This document shows, piece by piece, positions 1 to 8,210 of a stretch of DNA of 32,552 bases. Under the pieces are notes generated by a model that was not told the DNA's origin, searched no databases, and saw only the letters and a list, made by a program, of their open reading frames with translations. The position numbers and the translations under genes are program-made. Within the stretch, counting starts at the first letter, position 1; the number at the start of each line of letters is the position of its first letter. Source of the stretch: Fusobacterium sp. DD2 (GTDB taxonomy: Bacteria; Fusobacteriota; Fusobacteriia; Fusobacteriales; Fusobacteriaceae); NCBI RefSeq assembly GCF_018205345.1, contig NZ_JADRHM010000023.1, forward strand, positions 1 to 32,552, in the 5' to 3' direction.

Positions 1-34
1 GTTTATTCACATAAAGTGAAATAGTTAAAAAAAA

Positions 35-64
35 TTAACAAGAATTAAAAAAATTTGATATAAT
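35..64 (+). promoter_or_regulatory. Extended -10 promoter for the PBP-priA cluster
   Basis: A -35 box TTAACA (35-40) and a perfect -10 box TATAAT (59-64) are separated by 18 nt. TG sits one base before the -10 (56-57), giving an extended -10 element. The PBP start codon lies 35 nt downstream of the -10. Upstream DNA is A-tract rich. Confidence 0.7.
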
Positions 65-99
65 TATATGGAAGGATAAAATTACTTGGAGGAAATGCA

Positions 100-2226
100 G
101 TGAAATATCGTAAAATTCTCAAGTTGCTAATACTTCTTTCAGATTTAGGGGGAGTTGTAGCAGCGTTAATATATAAACGTTATGTTTTAGTTTCTTTTTT
201 TGTTTTACTCTTTTTTTATTTTATGTATATTTTTTGGAAAAGAGAAGAGTATAGAAGGACAACTGAATTTAATAGAAGAACATTATATGGAACAAATGTC
301 CTGCTTTTTATTTTTTTATTAGTTGTTGTAAGATTGATTCAAATTCAAATAGTGGATTCTGAAAATTATAAGATAAGAGTTTTAGAACAGATTAAGAAGA
401 CTGATATTCTTTCAGGTAATAGAGGAACTATATATGATAGTACGGGGAAAAGCCTGGCTTTTAACAAAAATATTTATACTGTTGGAGTTAATCCCAGCGC
501 AATATATGATAGACCTGAAGTTATAGATGGATTAAAAGAAATTTTGAATAAAAATTTTATAACAAAAGATAAAAATAAACTTATGGCTGAAATAAAGCAG
601 GGGTATGAGAATAACAGAAAATATAAAGTTGTGGCTAAGGACATAAGTGAAAAGGAAAAGGGAGAATTAGAAGAGATAATAAGTAAGTATAAACTTATAA
701 GAAATGAAATTCAGTTTGATAGAAATATTGAAAGAACTTATTATAAAAATGATATTTATAACGATTTAGTAGGATTTATTGGATATAACAGTGCATCAAA
801 AGCTGATAAAATTGGACTTTTTGGAATTGAAAAGCAGTATGAAAGTTATCTAAAGGAAAAGGTATTAGAAAGACAGAATTTTTATACAAGAAATAGAAGT
901 ATCAAAATTCCAACTTCCAGGGATTTTGTAAGAACAGATTTGAATGGACACAATGTCTATATAACTATAGATAATGAGATACAGTTTATTTTAAGTGAGG
1001 AGTTAAAGAAAAAATTTATCTCATCAATGTCTGATGAAGCTTATGGAATAGTGATGGATCCAAATAATGGAAAAATTCTTGGAGTTGCTTCTTTTACTAC
1101 TAATAAGAAAAGAGCTTTAAGAAACCCAGTTTTCCAGAACCAATTTGAGCCTGGTTCTACATTTAAACCAATAGTTGTAGCTGGTGCTATGGATAGAGGG
1201 CTCATTAATAGAAATACAACTTTTGATGTTGGAGAGGGAAGAATCACAAAGTATGGGCATACAATTAGAGAGAGTAGCAGAAGCACCAGAGGCGTTATAA
1301 ATACTGAAGAGGTATTAAAAAAATCAAGTAACGTTGGTATGGTTTTGATTGGTGATAAATTCACTGATAAAGAGTTTGAAGATAACTTGAGAGAGTTTGG
1401 ATTTTATGATAGAACAGGAGTTGACTTCCCTGGAGAAATAAAACCTTTTACTGTATCATATAAAAAATGGCATGGGCTTAAAAAGAGTACGATGTCATTT
1501 GGTCAGGGAATTGTTGTAACACCTATACAGTTGGCTACTGCATTTTCAGCAGTAATTAATGGTGGAGTATTATATAAACCTTATATTGTAGAGAAGATAA
1601 CTGATGATTCAGGTGTAATTATCAGAAGAAATATTCCTACTCCAGTTAGAAGAGTTATAAGTGAAAAAACTTCTGAACAGTTGAGAGAGATTCTTGAAGA
1701 TGTTGTTGCAGATGGAACAGCAAGACGTGGACAGGTAGAGGGGTATAGAATAGGTGGAAAGACTGGAACAGCACAATTAAGTACAAAAGGTGGATATTTA
1801 AAAAATAACTATCTTGCTTCATTTATAGGTTTTTTTCCAGCTGATAAACCCAAATATGTAGTTCTTGTTATGTTTTTAAAACCTAAAGGGGAAACCATAT
1901 ATGAAAAATATGGTGGAGCTACTGCAGCACCTGTATTTGCTGATATTGTAAGAAGAATTACAAAAACGAAAAATATATTATCTCAGAACGTTTCAAGTAT
2001 TTCTGCAGTAACAGAGGTTAAGAATGGAGAAAGTCAGGGAAATAATGAATTTGTTGATGTGGTTATGCCAGATTTAACAGGTTTTAGCCCTAAGGATGTA
2101 GTTTATATATTTAAAAATACAGATATAGAGATTAGTGTAGAAGGAGTTGGATTAGTTGACAAACAGATTCCAGCTGCTGGAACATCTCTTGAGAATGTTA
2201 AAGAGATAAAAATTATATTAAAATAG
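100..2226 (+). CDS. Class B penicillin-binding protein (FtsI/SpoVD-like) with PASTA domain
   Basis: Peptidoglycan transpeptidase that cross-links peptide stems outside the cytoplasmic membrane; this family serves septal or lateral wall synthesis. The GTG start follows GGAGG by 7 nt. The transpeptidase triad is complete: SxxK at S353-K356, SxN at S409-N411 and KTG at K554-G556. The PBP dimerisation domain (about 85-290) precedes it, and one C-terminal PASTA-like repeat (about 650-708) follows. The N-terminus is odd: two hydrophobic helices (about 8-45), a charged stretch, then the usual membrane anchor (about 66-84), so three membrane segments where FtsI has one. It heads a cluster with priA and def rather than lying among dcw genes. 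The class is certain; which PBP2 subtype it is (divisome or elongasome) is inferred from the PASTA tail, which is typical of SpoVD/FtsI. Confidence 0.93.
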   Translation: MKYRKILKLLILLSDLGGVVAALIYKRYVLVSFFVLLFFYFMYIFWKREEYRRTTEFNRRTLYGTNVLLFIFLLVVVRLIQIQIVDSENYKIRVLEQIKKTDILSGNRGTIYDSTGKSLAFNKNIYTVGVNPSAIYDRPEVIDGLKEILNKNFITKDKNKLMAEIKQGYENNRKYKVVAKDISEKEKGELEEIISKYKLIRNEIQFDRNIERTYYKNDIYNDLVGFIGYNSASKADKIGLFGIEKQYESYLKEKVLERQNFYTRNRSIKIPTSRDFVRTDLNGHNVYITIDNEIQFILSEELKKKFISSMSDEAYGIVMDPNNGKILGVASFTTNKKRALRNPVFQNQFEPGSTFKPIVVAGAMDRGLINRNTTFDVGEGRITKYGHTIRESSRSTRGVINTEEVLKKSSNVGMVLIGDKFTDKEFEDNLREFGFYDRTGVDFPGEIKPFTVSYKKWHGLKKSTMSFGQGIVVTPIQLATAFSAVINGGVLYKPYIVEKITDDSGVIIRRNIPTPVRRVISEKTSEQLREILEDVVADGTARRGQVEGYRIGGKTGTAQLSTKGGYLKNNYLASFIGFFPADKPKYVVLVMFLKPKGETIYEKYGGATAAPVFADIVRRITKTKNILSQNVSSISAVTEVKNGESQGNNEFVDVVMPDLTGFSPKDVVYIFKNTDIEISVEGVGLVDKQIPAAGTSLENVKEIKIILK

Positions 2227-2235
2227 GAGAGGGTA

Positions 2236-4539
2236 ATGAGGTATTACAAAATTTATGTGGATAATACTAAAGGCTTATATACCTATTGTGATAAAAATGA
2301 TGAGTTTGAAATAGGAGAGAGAGTTCTGGTTTCTTTTAGAAATCGTAGAAGATCTGGAATTATAATTGTTAGAGATAGTGATGATCCAAAAGAATTTAAA
2401 GTTCTTCCAATAGAGAAGAGAATGGAAAACTCGTTAAAATTATCACAAGAATATATCAAACTTCTTATATGGATAAAAAAGTATTATATGAGTAGTTATG
2501 ATCAGGTCATTACTGCTGCAATACCTAGTGGACTTTCTATTAAGTATGATAATTTTTATACTCTGTGTTCATTTGACAAAGTTTTTGAAGATAGGGAAAT
2601 GAACATGGAATTACAGGATTTTTTATATTCCAGATTAAAAGTAACCAAGGGAACATTAAATAAAAATTTTGGAAAAGAAATTATAAATGAGATGATTTCC
2701 AATGGAACTTTATTTAAAGATAGAAGTAATATTTTTTTAAACAGAGAACTAGATAGTTATCCAGATAAATATAAAAAAATAGTTAATTATTTTAATGAAA
2801 GATTAAAAATTGGAGAAAAAACATTAAATGAAAAATTTAATGAAGAGGATATAAAATATATAGTAAAAAATGGCTATGTAACTTATGGAAAAGAGCTTGT
2901 TAAAAGAAATGAAATTCAAGTTGATGAAACAGACGAGAATATAAGAGAGCGGAATACCAAGTTAAATGAAGAGCAGGAAAAAGCAAAAGATGATATTTTA
3001 AATGGTAGTCATGGCTTTTATTTGATAAAGGGAGTAACAGGTTCTGGGAAAACTGAGGTATATATAAGCATAATTAAAGATGCTTTTCAAAAGGGAAAAG
3101 GAAGTATTTTTTTGGTTCCTGAGATATCTCTGACTCCTCAGATGATAGGAAGGTTTAAAGGCGAATTTAAGGAGAATATAGCAATACTTCACAGTAAATT
3201 GACTCAGAAAGAAAGAGCTGAGGAATGGTATAGTATATATAATGGAAATAAAAAGATTGTTTTAGGAGTAAGATCTGCTATATTTGCCCCTGTAAAGGAC
3301 TTAGGGTATATAATTCTGGATGAAGAGCATGAAAATACTTACAAACAGGATAGTAACCCCAGATATAATGCTAAACAGGTAGCTATAATGAGAGGACTAT
3401 ATGAAAATGCAAAAGTGATACTAGGGTCTGCTACCCCATCTATTGAGACATATTTTTATGCACAGAATGATATGCTTAAATTAGTTGAGTTAAAAAACAG
3501 ATATAATGATGCTAAAATGCCAAGTATTGAGCTAATAGATATGAAAGAGGAAGAGGATCTTTATTTCAGTAAAAAACTTTTAGATGAAATAAGAGCTGCA
3601 CTTCTTCGAAAAGAGCAGATACTACTTCTTTTAAATAGGAAGGGATATTCTACCTATATTCAATGTGCTGATTGTGGGCATGTTGAAGAGTGTCCACATT
3701 GCTCGATAAAGTATAGTTATTATGCAAGCCAAGGGGTATTAAAGTGTAATTATTGTGGAAAAGTAATCAAATATACTGGGCACTGCAGTAAATGTGGAAG
3801 TAAAAACTTGGTCCACAGCGGTAAAGGTGTGGAAAGAGTCGAAGAGGAGATAAAAAAATATTTTGACGTAAATATTATCAGAGTGGATTCAGAAGTTTCA
3901 AAAGATAGAGATTTTTTTAACAAAGTATATTATGACTTTTTGAATAAAAAATATGATATAATGATAGGGACACAGCTTATATCAAAGGGACTCCATTTTC
4001 CAGATGTAACTTTAGTTGGAGTAATAAATGCAGATACAATATTAAATTTTCCAGATTTTAGAGCTGGAGAAAAGACCTTTCAACTTATGCTACAGGTGGC
4101 AGGCCGTGCAGGACGTGAAGAAAAACAGGGGAAAGTTTTGATTCAAACCTATCAACCTGAAAGTGTGATTTTTCAAAAAATAGCAGCAAATAATTATGAA
4201 GAGTTTTATAAATATGAAATTGAAAATAGGGATCTTTTGGAGTATCCACCATTTGGAAAGGTTATAAATATAGGTCTTTCTTCTAAGTATGAAAAGTATT
4301 TAGAGAAATTTGCTGTGGATTTTTTTAATGATATTAAATATGATAAAGTTGAAATGTATGGGCCTATGAAGAGCCTTGTATATAAAGTAAAAGATAGATT
4401 TAGATATAATATATTTGTAAAAGGAAAGAAAAAAGATATAAATAACTTTAAAAAAATATTAAAAAACAAACTTAGAAAATATGAGAGAGAAACTAAGATA
4501 AGGGTAGTTGTAGATATCGACCCGATAAATTTAATATAG
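2236..4539 (+). CDS. priA: Primosomal protein N' (PriA), replication restart helicase
   Basis: 3'-to-5' superfamily 2 DNA helicase that recognises stalled forks and reloads the replisome. The 767 aa sequence shows an N-terminal 3'BD-like region, Walker A GSGKT (269-273), the DEEH box (362-365) and SATPSIETY downstream of it. A cluster of eight zinc-binding cysteines follows (CADC, CPHC, CNYC and CSKC pairs), then the GTQLISKGLHFPDVTLVG helicase motif and the QVAGRAGR motif VI. The gene starts 9 nt after the PBP stop with a GAGAGGG ribosome site, so the two are probably cotranscribed. Length and motif order are those of the family, with no sign of damage. Confidence 0.97.
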   Translation: MRYYKIYVDNTKGLYTYCDKNDEFEIGERVLVSFRNRRRSGIIIVRDSDDPKEFKVLPIEKRMENSLKLSQEYIKLLIWIKKYYMSSYDQVITAAIPSGLSIKYDNFYTLCSFDKVFEDREMNMELQDFLYSRLKVTKGTLNKNFGKEIINEMISNGTLFKDRSNIFLNRELDSYPDKYKKIVNYFNERLKIGEKTLNEKFNEEDIKYIVKNGYVTYGKELVKRNEIQVDETDENIRERNTKLNEEQEKAKDDILNGSHGFYLIKGVTGSGKTEVYISIIKDAFQKGKGSIFLVPEISLTPQMIGRFKGEFKENIAILHSKLTQKERAEEWYSIYNGNKKIVLGVRSAIFAPVKDLGYIILDEEHENTYKQDSNPRYNAKQVAIMRGLYENAKVILGSATPSIETYFYAQNDMLKLVELKNRYNDAKMPSIELIDMKEEEDLYFSKKLLDEIRAALLRKEQILLLLNRKGYSTYIQCADCGHVEECPHCSIKYSYYASQGVLKCNYCGKVIKYTGHCSKCGSKNLVHSGKGVERVEEEIKKYFDVNIIRVDSEVSKDRDFFNKVYYDFLNKKYDIMIGTQLISKGLHFPDVTLVGVINADTILNFPDFRAGEKTFQLMLQVAGRAGREEKQGKVLIQTYQPESVIFQKIAANNYEEFYKYEIENRDLLEYPPFGKVINIGLSSKYEKYLEKFAVDFFNDIKYDKVEMYGPMKSLVYKVKDRFRYNIFVKGKKKDINNFKKILKNKLRKYERETKIRVVVDIDPINLI

Positions 4540-4562
4540 CAAAAAAATATAGAGGTGAATAA

Positions 4563-5081
4563 ATGATATACGAAATTAAAAAATACGGAAGTACAGTTTT
4601 GAGAGATGAGGCTCAAAATGTAGAAAAAATAGATGAGGAAATCAAAGAAATACTTGAAAACATGGTAGGAACAATGTATGCTACAAAGGGAGTTGGACTT
4701 GCAGCTCCACAGATAGGTGTAAGCAAAAGAATGTTTGTTTGTGATAAAGGGGATGGGAATGTAAGAAAAATAATAAACCCAGTGATTACTCCACTTACTG
4801 ATGAACTTGCTGAATGTGAAGAAGGTTGCTTAAGTGTTCCAGGTATTTATAAAAAGGTTAGAAGACCATCTAAAATTAAGATTGAATATACAAATGTTGA
4901 TGGTGAAAAAGTAGAAGAAATTTTAGATGATTTTTTAGCAATAATTATGCAACATGAATATGACCATTTAGATGGTGTTTTATTTGTTGATAAAGTGTCA
5001 CCAATTGCTAAAAGAATGATTTTTAAGAAATTACAAAACTTGAAAAAAGAAACAAAAAAAGCTGAACAGGCGGAGGAATAG
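4563..5081 (+). CDS. def: Peptide deformylase
   Basis: Metalloenzyme that removes the N-formyl group from nascent proteins. All three family motifs are visible: GxGLAAPQ (G43-Q50), EGCLS (E87-S91, Cys89 a metal ligand) and HExxH (H131-H135, Glu132 catalytic). At 172 aa it has the normal length for a type 1 enzyme, with a lysine/glutamate-rich tail. The AGAGGTG ribosome site is close to the ATG. The partner enzyme Fmt is also in this window (12750-13682) but in another transcription unit, whereas def-fmt is a common neighbouring pair elsewhere. Confidence 0.97.
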   Translation: MIYEIKKYGSTVLRDEAQNVEKIDEEIKEILENMVGTMYATKGVGLAAPQIGVSKRMFVCDKGDGNVRKIINPVITPLTDELAECEEGCLSVPGIYKKVRRPSKIKIEYTNVDGEKVEEILDDFLAIIMQHEYDHLDGVLFVDKVSPIAKRMIFKKLQNLKKETKKAEQAEE

Positions 5082-5088
5082 TTATTAG

Positions 5089-5367
5089 ATGAAAATAATC
5101 AGGAGTATTTTTTGGACTGGATTGTTGGTGGCATGGGTGGCTTTCTTTGGACCATATATATGTAGAAGCTATGTTAAGTTGGGAAAATTGAAAAATGAAG
5201 AGAAGCAACTTAAAGAACGAATTACAGCATTGAAGGAAGAGATAAATGATTACAACAGCAAGATAGGACTAATGGGTGATGATTTTCAAAAAGAAAAAAT
5301 AGCCAGAGACAGACTTCTAATGATAAAAGAACAGGAAGAGATTTACAGATTTATTAATAAAAAATAG
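5089..5367 (+). CDS. DivIC/FtsB-like septum formation initiator protein
   Basis: Small bitopic protein of the FtsB/DivIC type, which links early and late division proteins. The 92 aa start with one membrane helix (about 5-22), followed by a predicted coiled coil rich in K/E/L heptads (about 28-60). A C-terminal segment (EKIARDRLLMIKEQEEIYRF) matches the conserved end of DivIC proteins. It starts 7 nt after def. The pairing with a class B PBP in the same cluster fits a division role. The exact name (FtsB, FtsL or DivIC) cannot be settled from such a short sequence. Confidence 0.8.
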   Translation: MKIIRSIFWTGLLVAWVAFFGPYICRSYVKLGKLKNEEKQLKERITALKEEINDYNSKIGLMGDDFQKEKIARDRLLMIKEQEEIYRFINKK

Positions 5368-5375
5368 GAGGAATT

Positions 5376-6428
5376 ATGAAAAGAGAATTAGCACTTGAAT
5401 TTGCTAGGGTAACAGAAGCAGCAGCTTTAGCAGCTCACAAATGGGTAGGTAGAGGAGACAAAGAGGCAGCTGACCAGGCAGCTGTAGACGCAATGAGAAC
5501 TATGTTAAATAGAATCTCTATTGATGGTGAGATTGTTATAGGAGAGGGAGAAATTGATGAAGCTCCTATGTTATACATTGGTGAAAAAGTTGGAAGAGCT
5601 AATCAAGAAAATCCAGAAATAGAAGTTGGAGAGACTCCTGATGAGTGTTCACCAGTTGATATTGCAGTGGATCCAGTAGAAGGAACTAGAATGACAGCAC
5701 AAGGACAAGCAAATGCTATTACAGTACTTGCTGTTGCAGATAAAGGAAGTTTTTTAAAAGCTCCAGATATGTACATGGAAAAGCTTATAGTTGGCCCAGA
5801 AGCAAAAGGGGTAATTGATTTAAATAAACCTTTAATGGAAAATATCAACAATGTTGCAAAAGCTTTAAATAAAAAATTAAATGAGTTAATGATAGTAATA
5901 CTTGATAAACCAAGACATACTCAAATCATAAAAGATTTACAAAAATTAGGAATAAAAGTTTATGCACTTCCTGATGGAGACGTTGCAGGATCAATTTTAA
6001 CATGTCTTGTTGACTCAGACGTAGATATGTTATATGGAATAGGAGGAGCACCAGAAGGAGTTATCTCAGCAGCTGTAATAAGAGCTCTAGGTGGGGATAT
6101 GCAAGCTAGATTAAAACTTAGAAATGAAGTTAAAGGTGTAACATTAGAAAATGACAAAATCTCTAACTATGAAAAGAGCAGATGTGAAAAAATGGGATTA
6201 AAAGTTGGAGAAGTATTAAAAATGGATGATCTTGTAAAAGATGATGAAGTAATATTTTCAGCAACTGGAATTACAAATGGAGATGTTCTTGAAGGAATAA
6301 AAAGAAAAGGAAACATTGCAAGAACTCAGACTCTAGTAGTAAGAGGAAGAACTAAAACAGTAAGATATATTAATTCTATTCATAATTTAGATTACAAAGA
6401 TCCAAAGATAACACACTTAGTAAAATAA
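5376..6428 (+). CDS. glpX: Class II fructose-1,6-bisphosphatase
   Basis: Gluconeogenic phosphatase converting fructose 1,6-bisphosphate to fructose 6-phosphate, metal dependent. The 350 aa carry the GlpX signatures: VIGEGEIDEAPMLYIGE near residues 55-75, the DPVEGTR acidic motif, LPDGDVAGSIL and YGIGGAPEGVISAA. The ATG follows TAGGAGGA with good spacing and lies 8 nt after the DivIC-like gene. A strong terminator follows directly (6439-6465), so this ends the main transcript. Codon use is more regular and GC slightly higher than in neighbours, as expected for a central-metabolism gene. Confidence 0.96.
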   Translation: MKRELALEFARVTEAAALAAHKWVGRGDKEAADQAAVDAMRTMLNRISIDGEIVIGEGEIDEAPMLYIGEKVGRANQENPEIEVGETPDECSPVDIAVDPVEGTRMTAQGQANAITVLAVADKGSFLKAPDMYMEKLIVGPEAKGVIDLNKPLMENINNVAKALNKKLNELMIVILDKPRHTQIIKDLQKLGIKVYALPDGDVAGSILTCLVDSDVDMLYGIGGAPEGVISAAVIRALGGDMQARLKLRNEVKGVTLENDKISNYEKSRCEKMGLKVGEVLKMDDLVKDDEVIFSATGITNGDVLEGIKRKGNIARTQTLVVRGRTKTVRYINSIHNLDYKDPKITHLVK

Positions 6429-6438
6429 TTAATATTAG

Positions 6439-6465
6439 GGGAGGGAGCAATCCCTCCTGATTTTT
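6439..6465 (+). terminator. Rho-independent terminator after glpX
   Basis: An 8-bp GC-rich stem (6439-6446 with 6451-6458) is capped by a GCAA tetraloop of the stable GNRA class. It is followed by GA and five T. It ends only 3 nt before the ribosome site of the next gene, so that gene must rely on read-through or is attenuated here. Confidence 0.85.
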
Positions 6466-6479
6466 AATAGGAGATGCAT

Positions 6480-6971
6480 ATGATATTTTTTGAAGATTTT
6501 ATAAAAAAATTATCTGAAACAGAGTTTGTTTTGAAAAAAAATGAAAAGTTTTCCATAGAGATTAAGAAAATGGTATCAGTAATGGGAGTAGGAATAGCTT
6601 TGACTATTATTGCTATTTATCAAGGTTATCTTGCTTATTTAAAAGTAGGGAATGTAGCTGTAAGGGGTATTTTTGCTCTAGTATTATTATTCTTAGCATT
6701 TAAACAGATGAAGGTAGTTTTTGGCTATAAATTATCTGTTGACACAGAGGAGAAACTATTGAATTTTAATAAAACAGTTATAAAACTTGATGAAATTGAA
6801 AGTTGTACCTTAGAAGAAAGAAAAGTTGGAAAGCGTCTTGAAGCAGTTATGAATATTATAACAAAAGAAAAAAAACAATTTATAATTCCTTTTTATATGA
6901 GTAAAAAATTAAGATTTGCATTTGTATTAAAAGAATTGTTAGGAAGTAAATTTAAGGTAAAAGCTAAGTAA
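6480..6971 (+). CDS. Small two-helix membrane protein of unknown function
   Basis: Not recognised as a named family. The protein has a short amphipathic N-terminus, two hydrophobic segments (about 33-52 and 62-80, counted from this start) and a C-terminal soluble part of about 80 residues with alternating beta-like pattern. That layout resembles small membrane proteins with a PH-like C-terminal domain, but this is only a resemblance. I chose the ATG at 6480 rather than the in-frame ATG at 6474: AGGAG (6469-6473) touches the first ATG and is 6 nt from the second. The gene begins just after the glpX terminator and has no clear promoter of its own. Confidence 0.75.
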   Translation: MIFFEDFIKKLSETEFVLKKNEKFSIEIKKMVSVMGVGIALTIIAIYQGYLAYLKVGNVAVRGIFALVLLFLAFKQMKVVFGYKLSVDTEEKLLNFNKTVIKLDEIESCTLEERKVGKRLEAVMNIITKEKKQFIIPFYMSKKLRFAFVLKELLGSKFKVKAK

Positions 6972-7035
6972 ATCAAAAGCTCGTAGCAATGTGATTTTCA
7001 ATGAAAAATAATCTTTAAAAAAAATAAAAAAATGT

Positions 7036-7064
7036 TTGACAAAAAATATAAATCATGATATTAT
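7036..7064 (+). promoter_or_regulatory. Promoter of the tRNA array
   Basis: A perfect -35 box TTGACA (7036-7041) is followed after exactly 17 nt by TATTAT (7059-7064). TG at 7056-7057 makes it an extended -10. The first tRNA begins 12 nt after the -10 box, so the primary transcript has almost no leader. This is the best consensus promoter in the window, as expected for stable RNA. Confidence 0.85.
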
Positions 7065-7074
7065 TATTGATGTC

Positions 7075-7151
<77 letters not shown>

Positions 7152-7156
7152 GACAT

Positions 7157-7232
7157 GCGTCATTAGCTCAGTTGGTAGAGCACCTGACTCTTAATCAGGT
7201 GGCCACAGGTTCGAATCCTGTATGACGCACCA
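7157..7232 (+). tRNA. tRNA-Lys (anticodon CTT)
   Basis: 76 nt, acceptor 7157-7163 pairs with 7222-7228, discriminator A, CCA encoded. The anticodon stem CCTGA/TCAGG encloses CTCTTAA, giving CTT (reads AAG). In an AT-rich genome that prefers AAA, a tRNA-Lys with TTT is expected elsewhere as well. Confidence 0.96.
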
Positions 7233-7248
7233 TCGAGAGGTTTTAAAT

Positions 7249-7323
7249 GCCCCGTTCGTTCAGTGGTAAGGACATCAGATTTTCACTCTGGAAACAGGGG
7301 TTCGATTCCCCTACGGGGTACCA
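7249..7323 (+). tRNA. tRNA-Glu (anticodon TTC)
   Basis: 75 nt. The acceptor stem 7249-7255 pairs with 7313-7319 with one G-U pair at the end; discriminator A, CCA encoded. The anticodon loop gives TTC. The T-arm stem AGGGG/CCCCT is perfect. Confidence 0.95.
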
Positions 7324-7326
7324 CTT

Positions 7327-7402
7327 GGTCGCATAGCTCAGTTGGGAGAGCACCTGCCTTACAAGCAGGGGGTCATAGGTTCAAGTCCTATTGCGACCAC
7401 CA
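7327..7402 (+). tRNA. tRNA-Val (anticodon TAC)
   Basis: 76 nt. The acceptor GGTCGCA pairs with TGCGACC; discriminator A, CCA encoded. The anticodon stem CCTGC/GCAGG encloses CTTACAA, giving TAC. It is separated from tRNA-Glu by only 3 nt. Confidence 0.97.
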
Positions 7403-7407
7403 TATAT

Positions 7408-7485
7408 GGGGGTGTAGCTCAGTTTGGTTAGAGCGCATGCCTGTCACGCATGAGGTCGCGAGTTCGATCCTCGTCACTCCCGCCA
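7408..7485 (+). tRNA. tRNA-Asp (anticodon GTC)
   Basis: 78 nt because of a longer D-loop. Acceptor 7408-7414 pairs with its 3' partner with one G-U; discriminator G, CCA encoded. The anticodon stem CATGC/GCATG encloses CTGTCAC, giving GTC. Confidence 0.96.
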
Positions 7486-7494
7486 TATAATGAT

Positions 7495-7570
<76 letters not shown>

Positions 7571-7589
7571 TAACAAAAATAGAATAGAT

Positions 7590-7673
7590 GCGAGGATGGC
7601 GGAATTGGCAGACGCGCTAGACTTAGGATCTAGTGTCCCAGACGTGAGAGTTCAAGTCTCTCTCTTCGCACCA
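7590..7673 (+). tRNA. tRNA-Leu (anticodon TAG)
   Basis: 84 nt with the long variable arm of class II tRNAs. The acceptor GCGAGGA pairs with TCTTCGC with one G-U; discriminator A, CCA encoded. The anticodon stem CTAGA/TCTAG encloses CTTAGGA, giving TAG. It is the last tRNA before the array terminator. Confidence 0.96.
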
Positions 7674-7701
7674 TTTTAAAAATAATATTCATTTATCATA
7701 G

Positions 7702-7738
7702 AATCTTAAAACAAATCGTTTTAGGATTTTTTTATTTT
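7702..7738 (+). terminator. Terminator of the tRNA array
   Basis: An 11-bp stem (7702-7712 with 7718-7728, one G-U pair) has a 5-nt loop AAATC and is followed by a T-rich tract. It lies 29 nt after tRNA-Leu. Confidence 0.8.
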
Positions 7739-7757
7739 AATTAACCTTTTATTTTGT

Positions 7758-7877
7758 CATAATAAAAAGTACGAGCAATATGTTGAAAGTTGTTATGATA
7801 GAAATGATTATAAAGAGATAGTGAACAATAGATTTGAGCCTTTAAAAAGATATGTAGAGAGTCTATTTAAAGCATAA
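7758..7877 (+). pseudogene. C-terminal remnant of an unidentified gene
   Basis: One frame reads about 38 protein-like codons (..YEQYVESCYDRNDYKEI..) ending in SLFKA and a TAA at 7875-7877. No ATG and no ribosome site precede it in frame. The frame stays open back into the tRNA terminator, where its translation stops looking like a protein. A good terminator stem begins right after the stop, as expected at a real gene end. I read it as the tail of a gene whose 5' part was deleted. The parent family is not recognisable. Confidence 0.45.
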
Positions 7878-7904
7878 AAAGAGAGCAGCAAAACTGCTCT
7901 CTTT
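7878..7904. terminator. Bidirectional rho-independent terminator
   Basis: A perfect 11-bp stem (7878-7888 with 7894-7904) surrounds loop CAAAA. A-tracts on the left and T-tracts on the right make it work in both directions. It ends the gene remnant on the + strand and the 74-aa gene on the - strand, whose stop lies about 12 nt away. Confidence 0.85.
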
Positions 7905-7916
7905 CTAAGTGAAATC

Positions 7917-8141
7917 TTACGTAAAACTGAAAAGAGGTACCTCTCCATTGATGTGTGGAGTGATTTTTACAATGTGATTTATAGCTACAATATGAGCTAC
8001 TTCATCTTGAGCGATAATGATAAATCCTTCAGATTCATCATTTGGAAACTTCAAAACTGATTTTTTTAAAATCTTTCCTGTAGATAGTTCAACGTCATAA
8101 AAGTGATCTTTAAATTGATCTTTAAATTCAATTAGTTTCAT
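7917..8141 (-). CDS. Small soluble protein of unknown function (74 aa)
   Basis: The only minus-strand gene in the window. It is well supported as real: the ATG is preceded by AAAGGAGGG, a consensus promoter lies 41-69 nt upstream and a strong terminator follows. No membrane segment or signal peptide. The sequence alternates charged and beta-branched residues (SEGFIIIAQDEVAHIVAINHI), as in a small beta-barrel or PH/SH3-like fold. No catalytic motif is seen. Function unknown. Confidence 0.8.
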   Translation of the reverse strand: MKLIEFKDQFKDHFYDVELSTGKILKKSVLKFPNDESEGFIIIAQDEVAHIVAINHIVKITPHINGEVPLFSFT

Positions 8142-8181
8142 AAACTGCCCTCCTTTTTATGTAAAATCTTCCTATAATGAT

Positions 8182-8210
8182 ATTATAACCTTTTATAAGA
8201 GGTAAATCAA
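8182..8210 (-). promoter_or_regulatory. Promoter for the minus-strand 74-aa gene
   Basis: Read on the minus strand: -35 TTGATT (8210-8205), a 17-nt spacer, and -10 TATAAT (8187-8182). The coding start is about 40 nt downstream. No TG extension. Confidence 0.75.

Noticed and set aside
4206-4616. 136-codon minus-strand frame over the priA end and def start
   Set aside because: Phe/Ser/Leu-rich shadow of AT-rich coding DNA; priA and def are both intact here.
6474-6479. ATG 6474 as start of the small membrane protein
   Set aside because: AGGAG touches this ATG directly; the next ATG, 6 nt later, has workable spacing.
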